DNA of 32,766 nucleotides from Comamonadaceae bacterium (lineage in GTDB: Bacteria > Pseudomonadota > Gammaproteobacteria > Burkholderiales > Burkholderiaceae_C): NCBI GenBank assembly GCA_947452785.1, contig CANGDZ010000042.1, positions 1 to 32,766 on the forward strand, written 5' to 3'. The notes under the pieces were generated by a model, which worked only from the letters and a program-made list of their open reading frames with translations, searched no databases and was not told where the DNA came from. This document shows, piece after piece, positions 7,266 to 16,313 of this stretch; position 1 is the stretch's first letter, and each line of letters begins with the position of its first letter. Made by a program: the position numbers and the translations under genes.

Positions 7266-7994
7266 TCAAGCCGGCACCAGCCCGTCAATGACCTGAATGG
7301 TGCGGTCGCAGCGGTGTGCCAGTTCGGGGTTGTGCGTCACAAACAAAACCGCCGTGCCGTGCTCGCGATTGACTCGGCGAAACAGATCGAAGACCGCGTT
7401 GGCGCTTTTGGTGTCCAAGTTGCCTGTGGGTTCATCGGCCAGCAGCAAGGCTGGCTGCATGATCAGCGCGCGCGCCACAGCCACACGCTGTTGTTGCCCA
7501 CCCGACAAGCGGGTGGCAGGCGTGTCACGCCAAGGTGTCAAGCCCACACTCTCAATCAAGGACAGCGCTCGGGCCTCTATCGCGGCCGTGGGGTAGCCCT
7601 GCAAACCCACCATGGGCAGCATCACATTTTCCAAGGCACTGAAGGCGCCAATCAAGTGGTGGTATTGAAAGACGAAACCAATGCTGCGCCCGCGCAGTTG
7701 CGTCAGGGCTTGGTCATCGAGCCGGGTGGTCTCCATGCCGGTGATTAGCAACTGGCCTTGGGTAGGTCGGTCCAGTAGGCCCACCAAATTGAGCAGCGTG
7801 CTCTTGCCCGAACCCGAAGGACCCATGACGGCCACAAACTCGCCCGCATTCAGCACCATGTCGATACCGTGCAAGACCTCCACTTCGGTCGACTCCCCCA
7901 CATTGAAGGATTTGTGCACCTTGATCAACTGCACCACGGGTTTTTCAAGATTCGCCTTGACAGGGCTTGCGGGGATCAAGGGTGTTTCTTGCAT
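7266..7994 (-). CDS. ABC exporter ATP-binding protein (LolD/MacB type)
   Basis: The 242-residue cytoplasmic ATPase of a MacAB-like system. Motifs: Walker [11 protein letters not shown]-loop FVFQYHHLI, signature LSGGQQQRV, Walker [13 protein letters not shown] and VTHN. The ADEPTGNLD form is typical of the LolD/MacB/FtsE branch. It begins 4 nt after the permease stop and is last in a three-gene minus-strand operon (adaptor, permease, ATPase). With a separate FtsX-type permease and an HlyD-type adaptor, the complex probably exports a lipid, peptide or small molecule across the envelope by mechanotransmission. Substrate cannot be inferred. Confidence 0.88.
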   Translation of the reverse strand: MQETPLIPASPVKANLEKPVVQLIKVHKSFNVGESTEVEVLHGIDMVLNAGEFVAVMGPSGSGKSTLLNLVGLLDRPTQGQLLITGMETTRLDDQALTQLRGRSIGFVFQYHHLIGAFSALENVMLPMVGLQGYPTAAIEARALSLIESVGLTPWRDTPATRLSGGQQQRVAVARALIMQPALLLADEPTGNLDTKSANAVFDLFRRVNREHGTAVLFVTHNPELAHRCDRTIQVIDGLVPA

Positions 7995-7998
7995 GGCC

Positions 7999-9234
7999 TT
8001 AACCTCGGATAGCGACCACAGGGTCGAGTCGGGCCGCGCGCAAAGCCGGCGCCAGTGCGGCCAGCAAGCCAGTCAGCGTGGCCAGCGCCAAGGCTTCAAG
8101 CAGCATCACGGTATCAATAACAACGGCAAACATGGGCGCACCGTCTGCACTGCGCGACATGAGCAACCACAGTTGCAAGAACAAAGCGCCCAGTGCGCAG
8201 CCCACGACGGCACCGCCCAAACCCAGCAACCCGCCCTGCAACAAGAACACGCGCATGACTTGTGCACGAGAAATACCCATGGCGCGCAAGATGCCAATTT
8301 CTTTAGAACGCTGCACCACCGAGACGACCAGCACGCTGGCAATGCCAAAAGCCACAGACAAACCCACAAAAAAACGAATGGCGGTGTTGGCCAGGCTTTG
8401 CGATTTGATGGCGCTAAAAAACTGCGCATTGGTTTTGATCCAGCTGTCCGCCTGCAGTTTGGTGAGGGATTGGATGCGCTGCGCCACCGACTCTGCTGCA
8501 TAAACATCGTTCACCGTAAGATCGATGACGGTCACCCCCCCCGGGTACCCCAGCAGGCTTTGTCCGCTGCGCAAGGAAACATAACCTGTACGCTGATTGG
8601 CCCCTTTGTTGCCTAGATCCAGGATACCTGAGATGACAAAATAATTGCTCACTCCTGTGGCCGACTGCACCAGCAGTTTGTCACCGACACTCAAGCCTAA
8701 ATCAGCCGCCAGTTCGCTGCCGATCATGATGTCGCTGGCCCCCAAGCGAGCATGCCCGGCCACAATTTTTTCGCTCAGGTTGATAATTTGCTGGTACAGA
8801 GCCAAATCCACCGCCGTCAAACTCAATGAGCGACTGGCCGCCCCCCGGGTGATAAGGGTAGAGCCCGAAACCGAGGGTGAGGCCACACGCACCTCGGGCA
8901 TAGCACGCAGCATTGTCAGCACTGCTTGCCATTGGTCAATGGACTTGAGTCGCTGCAGCGGCGCTTGGACCTGGTCTTTGTGCAAAGCCGTATCAAGTGG
9001 ATGCTGAATGCGCACCTGCTCCTTGGGCGGCAAAACCTGGATATGCGGTTGCGCGGTGAGTACGCGTTTGACCAAATTCGATTGCAAGCCCTGCAGCAGC
9101 GCCGACATGAAGACAATCACGGCCACCCCAATGGCGATGCCAACGATGATGAACAGGCTTTGCATGCGGCCTTCGCGCAAGAAGCGTGTGGAAACAATCC
9201 ACTCGAAAGGTTGAAATCGACCTAGCAGCATCAC
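7999..9234 (-). CDS. ABC exporter permease, FtsX/MacB family
   Basis: A 411-residue inner-membrane protein with the four-helix FtsX/MacB layout. One helix lies near residues 25-47 ([20 protein letters not shown]). A periplasmic domain of about 230 residues follows, then three helices in the last third, the final one leading into [11 protein letters not shown], a common ending of this family. The frame opens at GTG 9234 behind a GAGGGG ribosome-binding site, with ATG 9231 as second choice. It stands between the adaptor and ATPase genes with 12 and 4 nt gaps. Lipoprotein-releasing LolC/E proteins share the fold, but a linked HlyD adaptor argues for a tripartite exporter. Confidence 0.85.
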   Translation of the reverse strand: MMLLGRFQPFEWIVSTRFLREGRMQSLFIIVGIAIGVAVIVFMSALLQGLQSNLVKRVLTAQPHIQVLPPKEQVRIQHPLDTALHKDQVQAPLQRLKSIDQWQAVLTMLRAMPEVRVASPSVSGSTLITRGAASRSLSLTAVDLALYQQIINLSEKIVAGHARLGASDIMIGSELAADLGLSVGDKLLVQSATGVSNYFVISGILDLGNKGANQRTGYVSLRSGQSLLGYPGGVTVIDLTVNDVYAAESVAQRIQSLTKLQADSWIKTNAQFFSAIKSQSLANTAIRFFVGLSVAFGIASVLVVSVVQRSKEIGILRAMGISRAQVMRVFLLQGGLLGLGGAVVGCALGALFLQLWLLMSRSADGAPMFAVVIDTVMLLEALALATLTGLLAALAPALRAARLDPVVAIRG

Positions 9235-9246
9235 ATCCCCTCGGGC

Positions 9247-10461
9247 TCAAGGTGCGCGGGGCCGCACATGTTGCCCCGCATGCAGATCCATACCTGCCAC
9301 AGCCAGCACCCGTTCGCCGGTTTTGACGCCCGAAAGCAATTCGACCCAAGCGCTACTGCGCAGGCCCAAAGTCACTGGCACACGCTCTAACTTGTCAGCC
9401 GTCGTGACCCGCCAAACCCAGGGCTGTGCCGACTCAGCTTCATGCACCGCCTCTTGCGGCACGGCCAACGTGGCCGCACGGCGCCCCACTTCGATCTCTA
9501 CCGACACCGTCATGTCTTGGCGCAAGTAGTTGGGAGGTGATGTCACTTTGAGTTTGACCTGCACCGAGCCACGCTGTGCATCGACCCCTGGCGCGATGCG
9601 GCTGACCACGGCCGCGAAACGCTGCTGCGCAAAAGCATCCGCCGATGCCACCGCACTCTGGCCCACCTGCAGCCAAGCCAGGTTGCGCTCATCAATCAAG
9701 GCCACCAGCTCGGTATCGCCTTGCGGCGCGAGCAAGAGCAGCGTCTTGCCGGGCTGCACCGCATCACCCGGCTCAACGTTGCGATTGACCACCAAGCCTT
9801 CAAACGGAGCGACCAAAGAGGTGTACGACAAGTGCGCTTTGGCCACTTGCGCATTGGCTCGCGCCAAAACCAAGGCACTCATCGCCAGTTCTTGCTCCGT
9901 ACCCTGATCTTCATTGGCCAGTTTTTGGGCGTTGGCACTTTGCGCCTGAGCCTGCGCCACTTGCAGGGCACGCAGAGCTTCGTCCAATGCGGCTTGACCA
10001 ATAAACCCTTGTTTCAACAGGGCCTGCTGACGCTCAAACTGGGTTCGTGCCTGGACTAAATTGGCCTGTGCCTGTTGGTCATTGGCTCGCGCAGTGGGCG
10101 CTTGGACGTCGCGCCACTGGAGCACTTTGTATTCTGCTTGGCGCACGCTCAACTGGGCCGCAGCCAGGGCCGCTTGGGCCTCACGGTCATCCAAGCTCAA
10201 CAAGGTTTGACCTTGCCGAAATCGATCGCCCTCCATGACATTCACAGCCATCACCTTGCCGCTGATCTGCACGCCGCTGCTGGCCCGGTGCTGGGTTTGC
10301 ACGGTAGCGGTGGCCACCACGGTGTGCACCATTTCACGCGCCTGCATTTGCTGAACCGGCAGTGAGGGCGCAGACCAACGCCAAGCGCCCCAAGCCAGCG
10401 CCAAGACCAAGACCACACCCACTGCCATCCAAAGTCGCCGCATACCGAGACTGCCTGTCAT
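9247..10461 (-). CDS. Periplasmic adaptor of an ABC exporter (HlyD/MacA-like membrane fusion protein)
   Basis: A 404-residue adaptor anchored by one N-terminal membrane helix (MAVGVVLVLALAWGAW). It contains a split biotinyl-lipoyl domain (ISGKVMAVNVMEGDRFRQGQ before, APFEGLVVNRNVEPGDAV after) flanking a long Gln/Ala-rich helical hairpin of about residues 95-200. Beta-barrel and membrane-proximal domains follow. Such proteins link an inner-membrane ABC exporter to an outer-membrane TolC-like channel. No outer-membrane factor gene is present here, so a channel encoded elsewhere would be used. The start at 10461 has a strong GGGGAGCAGG ribosome-binding site. First gene of the exporter operon; the 90-bp gap to the nicB-like gene (10462-10551) contains a small AATCAC/GTGATT inverted repeat but no clear terminator. 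Confidence 0.85.
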   Translation of the reverse strand: MTGSLGMRRLWMAVGVVLVLALAWGAWRWSAPSLPVQQMQAREMVHTVVATATVQTQHRASSGVQISGKVMAVNVMEGDRFRQGQTLLSLDDREAQAALAAAQLSVRQAEYKVLQWRDVQAPTARANDQQAQANLVQARTQFERQQALLKQGFIGQAALDEALRALQVAQAQAQSANAQKLANEDQGTEQELAMSALVLARANAQVAKAHLSYTSLVAPFEGLVVNRNVEPGDAVQPGKTLLLLAPQGDTELVALIDERNLAWLQVGQSAVASADAFAQQRFAAVVSRIAPGVDAQRGSVQVKLKVTSPPNYLRQDMTVSVEIEVGRRAATLAVPQEAVHEAESAQPWVWRVTTADKLERVPVTLGLRSSAWVELLSGVKTGERVLAVAGMDLHAGQHVRPRAP

Positions 10462-10551
10462 ACCTGCTCCCCATCACCGTTTTTTTGAATCACGGGTGAT
10501 TGAGCCACGGACCGGATCCTTAAACCTTGATCCAAGTCATTTACGGGGGAC

Positions 10552-13500
10552 TCAATGGGTACTCAGCGCATCCCGCACCCTTACCGCAGCGCTTTCAAGG
10601 TCTGACCAAGCGGGCTGCGCTGGGGCATAACGCTGACGCATATAGCGCGCCAGATCGGCGATCTGCGCATCGTTCAAGGCGTGGCGAAAGCCAGGCATAA
10701 ATCCCACATCAGGACCAGGCACGTCTTGCACCCCGTCCAAAATCACGCGCAGCAGGTTGTCGGGCTGGGCGCTGTGCACATTGGTGTTGAGCGCCAAGGG
10801 GCGGTTCACACCCAGCAGTTTGGGTCCGTCGCCTTCGTGGTGACAGGCACTGCAAGCGCCATCAAACAAACGCTGACCGGTACTGCCCACCAACTTGCTG
10901 CGTTGCTCGGCCGCTTGTTGCACCAGCAGCTTGGCTTGGGTGGCGGTGTCGGTGGCCGGTGGATTGAAACTGGCCAAGTAAGTGGCCATGGCGCGGATGT
11001 CGGCATCGGGCACTTGCGCCAATTGCTGCACCACCGCGGTCATGGGGCCCGCCGCCATGCCGTGATGCTCGGTGTGGCCGTGGCGCAGATAGCGGTAAAA
11101 CTCGTCGGCACTCCAAGGTACGGGCGCGCTTGATAACGCGGTCAACGCCGGGGCCTGCCAACCGTCCACCATGGCCCCACTCAAATACGCCGCTCCGCTG
11201 CGCTCTGCACCCAAGGCATTGCGCGGTGTGTGGCAGGCGCCGCAGTGTCCTACGCCATTGACCAGGTAAGCGCCACGGTTCCATTCCACCGATTGACCAG
11301 GCATCGGCACAAAGGGTTGAGGGTCATGAAATAAACCGTTCCAACTGGCCATGAAGGCGCGTTGACTGAACGGAAAAGCCAGGGCTGTCTTGGGCGGCGC
11401 CGAAGCCACAGCCGGCTGCGCCATCAAGTAGGCATAGAGCGCCACCAAATCGTCATCGTTCATTTTGGCGAAGGACGTGAAAGGAAAAGCCGGATACAGG
11501 TGCCGGCCATCGCGCGAGATGCCTTCGCGCATGGCGCGCTGAAAAGCGCTGAAGGACCATTGTCCGATGCCGTGCTCAGGATCAGGCGTGAGGTTGGTGG
11601 TGTAAATAGTGCCAAACGGCGTGACCATGGCACGGCCCCCGGCATTGGCCACACCGCCGGGTGACGTATGACAAACCACGCAGTCGCCCACTGCGGCCAG
11701 TTGCCGGCCACGCTCAATCGTCTCCGCGGTGTACAGCGCGCTGGGGCTGTAGTGAACCGGCGCAATGACCACGCGCCCACCCAGTAAGGCCATGGTAGTT
11801 CCGATCACACCCGCGAGCAACGCCCCCACGCGCGACCAGCGAGGCAATGATACGGGCCAACGCACGCCTTCGGGCATCAACGGGGTCTGGGGTTGAGTGG
11901 CCTTCTCAGGCGGGGTCACTTCAGGTGAAATGGTTTGACTTTGCAAAGCCGCGCGCACGCGCTCGGGGGTGAATGGTGGCTCGCGAAAGCGCACCCCTGT
12001 GGCATCAAAAATGGCGTTGGCAATGGCTGCCGTGCCCGGTACCGAGGACGACTCCCCTGCCCCCAAAGGCGCTTCGTGTTGCCGCGGCAGCGTCACCACC
12101 TCGATCACCGGCACATCGCGGAAATTCAAAATCGGGTAACTGCCCCACTCCTGCGTGGCCACGGTATTTTTACGCGGCTCGATCTGCAGCTCTTCTTTCA
12201 GGGCGCGGCTGGTGGTTTGCAGCACATTGCCATGAATCTGCTGCTGCACGCCAGCCGGGTTGATCATCATGCCGGCGTCGTGACCGACCACCACGCGGCT
12301 CACATGCACCTCACCCGTGCGGCGATTCACCTCCACATCAGCGACCCAGGCGGCCCAGGCCGCGCCAAAGCCTGGCCATTTGCTGTGCACATAACGCGCA
12401 TAGGCCACGCCCTGGCCGCGAAGCACGTCACCGCCCGTGCCTTGCACGGTGTGTTGGCGCGGCGCCGTACGCGGCTGCCAACCCGCACGCTCGGCCGTGG
12501 CGGCCAGCAGCTCCGATGCGCGGGGGTCTTGCAGGTACTGCAAGCGAAACTCGACCGGATCGACTCCCGCAGCAGCGGCCAGCTCGTCGATATAGCTTTC
12601 GTGCGCGAACGAGTTGGGCAGGGCCGACACGCCACGCAACCACGAGGCGCGCAAGATGGGCGCCATGTCGTTCACGCTAACACGCAGGTTATCAAAAGCA
12701 TAGGGTGGCCGCGCGGTGCGGTCACCCATTTCATAGGCCTGCGCCAGAGGCTCAACGGTTCGGGTGAGCAGCAGGGCCAGGGTGGGCGCGCCGTTGGAGG
12801 GGTAGCTGGTTTCAAAATCGTAAGCCGCCACCGTGCCGTCGGCATTCAATCCGCCGCGCACATCCATGAGTTGCGCCGCGCCCTTGGGCTCCCAGGCATG
12901 TTCTTGTTCACGGGTGAGCTGCACCCGCACCGGCGCGCCGACCGCGCGGGCCAGCAGCGCGGCGTCGGCGGCGACATCGTCGGCGCCATTGCGGCCATAG
13001 CAACCTGCGGCTTCCATGCGCACCACGTCAACCACCGTGTCGTTCAAGCCCATCAGCTTGGCCAAGTCCGCGCGCAAGACATGCGGGTTTTGGGTGCCAG
13101 CCCAGACGGTCAAGTGGGGTTTCCCTTGCACTGCGTCCCCATGCCATTGCGCCAAAGCGCAGGACGGTCCGATCGACGCATGCAACTGATAAGGCCAGAC
13201 ATAGGTGCGCGACAAGCGCTGCGCAGCTTGCGCCAAGGCGCCGTCCACATCGCCTTCGTCTACCAGGCGGCGCTGCGTGGACGGGTTATTACGCAGCGCC
13301 TGCTGCAAGTCGCCCAGGGGCGGCAGACCGGGCCAGTCTTTCCACTGCACATGCAATTCGCGCATGGCTTGCTCGGCTTGTTCTTCGCGCTCGGCCACCA
13401 CGCCGACAAAGTCACGAATCACCACCACCGCGCGCACGCCAGGGATGTGGGCTATCGACGACTCGTCCACCGACTCCAGCGTATTGCCAATGAAGTCACC

Positions 13501-14214
13501 ATGGTCCGCCCCGGCATAAGGCGGGCGCACCACGCGCCCATGCAGCATGCCGGGCACGCGCATGTCGTGCACATACACCTGCTCGCCCGTGACCTTGGCC
13601 GGAATGTCCACCCGATCCACCGACTGGCCGATGACACGGTGTTCACTGGCGGCTTTGAGCGGCGTGGCCAGCGCCACAGTCAGCGCCACATGCTGGCACG
13701 CGATCAGCTCGGCGAAGCGGCACTGGCGGGTCGGGTCGGTGTGTACCGTCACTACACCGCCTTGCACCTGCAGTTCGCTGGGCAATACGTTGAACTGCTG
13801 CGCGGCACGGTCCAGCAACCAGGCACGCGCTTGCGCCGCTGCAGCGCGCAAAGGGGCCGCATGAATTTGCAACGAAGCACTGGCAATGGTCGCGCCCTGG
13901 TTGGGTGCCAGCGTGGTGCTGCCCAGCACCATGTGCACATCGGCCATGGCCACGTCCAACTCGTCGGCCACGAGTTGCGACAACGCCGTGCGAATGCCGG
14001 TGCCCAGATCGACATGGCCGTTCAGCGCGGTGACGCTGCCGTCGTCCCATACGGCCAGCAAAATTTCGACACCCTCTGCCGGATTGCCCGGCACGGCCAA
14101 GGGCTGGCCTTGGACGGGCGGCGGCGCGGGCGGTGGCTCACGGGTGATGAGCAGCACGCCTTGCGCGGCATGAAAATCTGCGCGGCGTTGTGGTTGCTCG
14201 GCGCGCCGGGTCAT
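10552..14214 (-). CDS. nicB: Nicotinate dehydrogenase large subunit, NicB-like (molybdenum hydroxylase fused to three cytochrome c domains)
   Basis: A 1220-residue fusion. Residues 1-770 are a molybdopterin hydroxylase of the xanthine oxidase superfamily, isoquinoline/nicotinate branch, with the catalytic-Glu motif GAGESS at 718-723. A hydrophobic helix lies near 797-817. Three c-type haem motifs follow: CVVCH at 845, CGACH at 991 and CSACH at 1121. Pseudomonas putida NicB has the same architecture and similar length; with NicA it converts nicotinate to 6-hydroxynicotinate and delivers electrons to the respiratory chain. The haem part must be periplasmic to mature, which raises the question of how the molybdenum domain is placed. 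Its start overlaps the small-subunit stop (ATGA). Linked Hnr and enamidase genes support nicotinate over isoquinoline or aldehyde substrates. Confidence 0.85.
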   Translation of the reverse strand: MTRRAEQPQRRADFHAAQGVLLITREPPPAPPPVQGQPLAVPGNPAEGVEILLAVWDDGSVTALNGHVDLGTGIRTALSQLVADELDVAMADVHMVLGSTTLAPNQGATIASASLQIHAAPLRAAAAQARAWLLDRAAQQFNVLPSELQVQGGVVTVHTDPTRQCRFAELIACQHVALTVALATPLKAASEHRVIGQSVDRVDIPAKVTGEQVYVHDMRVPGMLHGRVVRPPYAGADHGDFIGNTLESVDESSIAHIPGVRAVVVIRDFVGVVAEREEQAEQAMRELHVQWKDWPGLPPLGDLQQALRNNPSTQRRLVDEGDVDGALAQAAQRLSRTYVWPYQLHASIGPSCALAQWHGDAVQGKPHLTVWAGTQNPHVLRADLAKLMGLNDTVVDVVRMEAAGCYGRNGADDVAADAALLARAVGAPVRVQLTREQEHAWEPKGAAQLMDVRGGLNADGTVAAYDFETSYPSNGAPTLALLLTRTVEPLAQAYEMGDRTARPPYAFDNLRVSVNDMAPILRASWLRGVSALPNSFAHESYIDELAAAAGVDPVEFRLQYLQDPRASELLAATAERAGWQPRTAPRQHTVQGTGGDVLRGQGVAYARYVHSKWPGFGAAWAAWVADVEVNRRTGEVHVSRVVVGHDAGMMINPAGVQQQIHGNVLQTTSRALKEELQIEPRKNTVATQEWGSYPILNFRDVPVIEVVTLPRQHEAPLGAGESSSVPGTAAIANAIFDATGVRFREPPFTPERVRAALQSQTISPEVTPPEKATQPQTPLMPEGVRWPVSLPRWSRVGALLAGVIGTTMALLGGRVVIAPVHYSPSALYTAETIERGRQLAAVGDCVVCHTSPGGVANAGGRAMVTPFGTIYTTNLTPDPEHGIGQWSFSAFQRAMREGISRDGRHLYPAFPFTSFAKMNDDDLVALYAYLMAQPAVASAPPKTALAFPFSQRAFMASWNGLFHDPQPFVPMPGQSVEWNRGAYLVNGVGHCGACHTPRNALGAERSGAAYLSGAMVDGWQAPALTALSSAPVPWSADEFYRYLRHGHTEHHGMAAGPMTAVVQQLAQVPDADIRAMATYLASFNPPATDTATQAKLLVQQAAEQRSKLVGSTGQRLFDGACSACHHEGDGPKLLGVNRPLALNTNVHSAQPDNLLRVILDGVQDVPGPDVGFMPGFRHALNDAQIADLARYMRQRYAPAQPAWSDLESAAVRVRDALSTH

Positions 14215-14705
14215 GCCCTGGACTCCTGCATCCGTTTTGCCGCCAACAGCACCGCCTGCACAATTTCAATGTGGGTGCCGCAGCGGCATAAATTGCCCGA
14301 CAGTTCGCGGCGCACATCCGCTTCACTGGGGTTGGGCTCGCGCGCCAGCAAGGCCGCAGCCATCATCACCATGCCATTGAGGCAATAACCGCACTGCGCC
14401 GCTTGGGCATCGACAAATGCTTTTTGCACCGGATGCAATTCACCCACTACGCCGTGCAATGGGCTCAGCCCCTCCAGGGTAGTGATCTCGCGACCGGCCA
14501 CGCCACGGGCAGGAATCACACAGGCCCGTGCAGCCACACCATCGACCCACACGGTGCAAGCGCCGCACTCCCCCAAACCGCAGCCAAACTTGGGGCCATT
14601 GAGCTGCAAGTCGTTGCGCAGAACCTGCAACAAATTGGCACGACCTGCAGCCGGCGGCAGTTCGCGCCGAACTTTATTGACCCGTAGGACCGTTGGGGGA
14701 TGCAT
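14211..14705 (-). CDS. nicA: Nicotinate dehydrogenase small subunit, NicA-like (two [2Fe-2S])
   Basis: A 164-residue iron-sulfur subunit that carries electrons from the molybdenum centre to the haems of the large subunit. The plant-type [2Fe-2S] ligands are Cys42, Cys47, Cys50 and Cys62 (GCGLGECGAC plus a later Cys). The second cluster uses the CGYC and LCRC pairs in the C-terminal half (QCGYCLNGM and SGNLCRCGTH). Length and motif order are standard for this subunit class. It is translationally coupled to the large subunit. The 106-bp gap upstream to the livF-like gene holds a perfect GCTGATCAGC palindrome (14713-14722) and may contain a separate promoter; no strong ribosome-binding site precedes the ATG. 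Confidence 0.85.
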   Translation of the reverse strand: MHPPTVLRVNKVRRELPPAAGRANLLQVLRNDLQLNGPKFGCGLGECGACTVWVDGVAARACVIPARGVAGREITTLEGLSPLHGVVGELHPVQKAFVDAQAAQCGYCLNGMVMMAAALLAREPNPSEADVRRELSGNLCRCGTHIEIVQAVLLAAKRMQESRA

Positions 14706-14811
14706 ACCGTGCGCTGATCAGCTCAAGATTAGATCGGTGGACTGAAAAAAGTTTCTGCGGGTGTTCAAGCTCATGGCTCACTCCTGGTTGAAAAAGACCT
14801 TGCGCCGTAGT

Positions 14812-15546
14812 TCAAACGCTGAGGTAATTGCGCCGGACTTCTTCATTGGCAGCCAATTCCTGCATGCTGGCTTGGTACCGGATCTGGCCTTTTTCCAGCA
14901 CATAGGCCCGGTCCGACACCAACTCTGCAAAATGCATGTTTTGCTCAGACAGCAAGATGCTCACGCCCTGGGCTTTGAGCGCCAAAATCATGTGTGCCAT
15001 CTGCTCCACAATGACCGGCGCTACGCCTTCTGAGGGCTCGTCGAGCAGCACCAAAAACGGGTTACCCATCAGCGTGCGGGCCACGGTCAGCATTTGCTGC
15101 TCCCCGCCGCTCATGCTGCCGCCGGGGCGTTGCGGCATTTCACCCAAGTTCGGAAACAGTTCAAACAAGCGCTCCGGCGTCCAATGCGGCGCCGCCGTGC
15201 CATCAGGCCATTGACGCGGGTTTTGCTTGCCCACCTCCAGGTTTTCCATGACGGTGAGGTCGGTGAAAATGCGGCGGTCTTCAGGCACAAAACCCAGGCC
15301 GAGTCGGGCCGCGTGGTGCGGCTCGCTGCGCGAGAGGTCGTGGCCCATGAAAGTCACTTGCCCGCGCCTGCGCGCCAGCATGCCGATCAAGGCTTTGAGC
15401 GTGGTGGACTTGCCCGCGCCGTTGCGCCCCATCAGCGCCACGACTTCGCCGCGTCGCACTTGCAAATCGACATCGTACAAAATTTGGGCCGCGCCATACC
15501 AAGCGGCCAGGCCTTTGGCTTCAAGCAGGATATCGGATGCGCTCAT
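14812..15546 (-). CDS. livF: Branched-chain-type ABC transporter ATP-binding protein, LivF-like
   Basis: A 244-residue ATPase of the HAAT/Liv importer class. Motifs: Walker A GRNGAGKSTT, signature MSGGEQQML, Walker B LLLDEPSEGVAP and the H-loop in LLSEQN, the last two being LivF hallmarks. Its start overlaps the LivG stop by 4 bp. It belongs to the import system inside the nicotinate island, so nicotinate or a related carboxylated pyridine is a more likely cargo than leucine. This rests on context only. Confidence 0.88.
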   Translation of the reverse strand: MSASDILLEAKGLAAWYGAAQILYDVDLQVRRGEVVALMGRNGAGKSTTLKALIGMLARRRGQVTFMGHDLSRSEPHHAARLGLGFVPEDRRIFTDLTVMENLEVGKQNPRQWPDGTAAPHWTPERLFELFPNLGEMPQRPGGSMSGGEQQMLTVARTLMGNPFLVLLDEPSEGVAPVIVEQMAHMILALKAQGVSILLSEQNMHFAELVSDRAYVLEKGQIRYQASMQELAANEEVRRNYLSV

Positions 15547-16313
15547 GTGGGGGATTTCTCAAAAGTCTTGCCAGTGCCGAAATAAACTTCTTGCACCTTG
15601 GGGTGATCACGAATTTCCAGCGGTTTACCCTCAGCGATCAAGCGGCCACGGGCCAGCACGATCATGCGGTCGGCATAGGCAAAGACCACGTCCATGCTGT
15701 GCTCGGTGAACAACACGGCCATGCCGCGTTGCACCACCAACTCTTTGGTCAGTGCCATCAAGTCGTTGCGCTCTTTGGGCGCCATGCCGGCGGTGGGTTC
15801 GTCCATCAAGAGCAGCTTGGGACTGTTGGCCATGGCCACAGCCAACTCGACGCGCTTGACGTCGCCGTAGGCCAAGACGTTACAAGGCCGGTCGGCCTGC
15901 GACTTCATGCCCACCTGATCCAACAGGGCCAGTGCGTCGCCCCTGCGATGGTCGGCCGCACGCCGCCACATCGACAGCAACAAGTCGTCATGCGAGAGCA
16001 GCGCCATTTGCACGTTTTCCACCACGGTGAGCGAGGCAAAGGTTTCAGCGATCTGAAAGGTGCGACCCACACCCTGGCGCCAAATGGCGCGGGGCTTGCA
16101 TCCCACCAGCTCTTGACCCTGCAGCAGGATGGAGCCTTGATCGGCGCGCAGCTGGCCGTTCACCATGTTGAAGGTGGTGGACTTGCCCGCGCCGTTGGGC
16201 CCGATCAAGGCCAACAGCTCGCCTTGTGCCAGATCAAAACTGATGCCGTCCACCGCCTTGACCCCGCCGAAGGACTTGCCCAGATTCTTCACTTGCAAAA
16301 GTGCGTTGCTCAT
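15543..16313 (-). CDS. livG: Branched-chain-type ABC transporter ATP-binding protein, LivG-like
   Basis: The second ATPase of the Liv-type importer, 256 residues from the ATG at 16313. That start is chosen because it overlaps the permease stop by 4 bp (ATGA) and gives the normal N-terminus MSNALLQVKNLGKSFGG; an upstream in-frame start at 16361 lies inside the permease gene. Motifs: Walker A GPNGAGKST, Walker B LLLMDEPTAGM and H-loop TEHSMDVVF, all LivG-like. The signature segment is unusual: where LSxG is expected the sequence reads VLAYGDVKRVE, a form seen in some LivG-type ATPases. It pairs with LivF under the fused permease. Confidence 0.88.
   Translation of the reverse strand: MSNALLQVKNLGKSFGGVKAVDGISFDLAQGELLALIGPNGAGKSTTFNMVNGQLRADQGSILLQGQELVGCKPRAIWRQGVGRTFQIAETFASLTVVENVQMALLSHDDLLLSMWRRAADHRRGDALALLDQVGMKSQADRPCNVLAYGDVKRVELAVAMANSPKLLLMDEPTAGMAPKERNDLMALTKELVVQRGMAVLFTEHSMDVVFAYADRMIVLARGRLIAEGKPLEIRDHPKVQEVYFGTGKTFEKSPT

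Noticed and set aside
10462..10551. Intrinsic terminator downstream of nicB (AATCAC/GTGATT stem near 10490).
   Set aside because: The T-run is on the wrong side of the stem for minus-strand transcription, so it does not qualify.
11935..14388. Long plus-strand open frame of over 800 codons opposite nicB.
   Set aside because: It is the antisense shadow of a high-GC gene, rich in His, Arg and Gln, with no recognisable domain.
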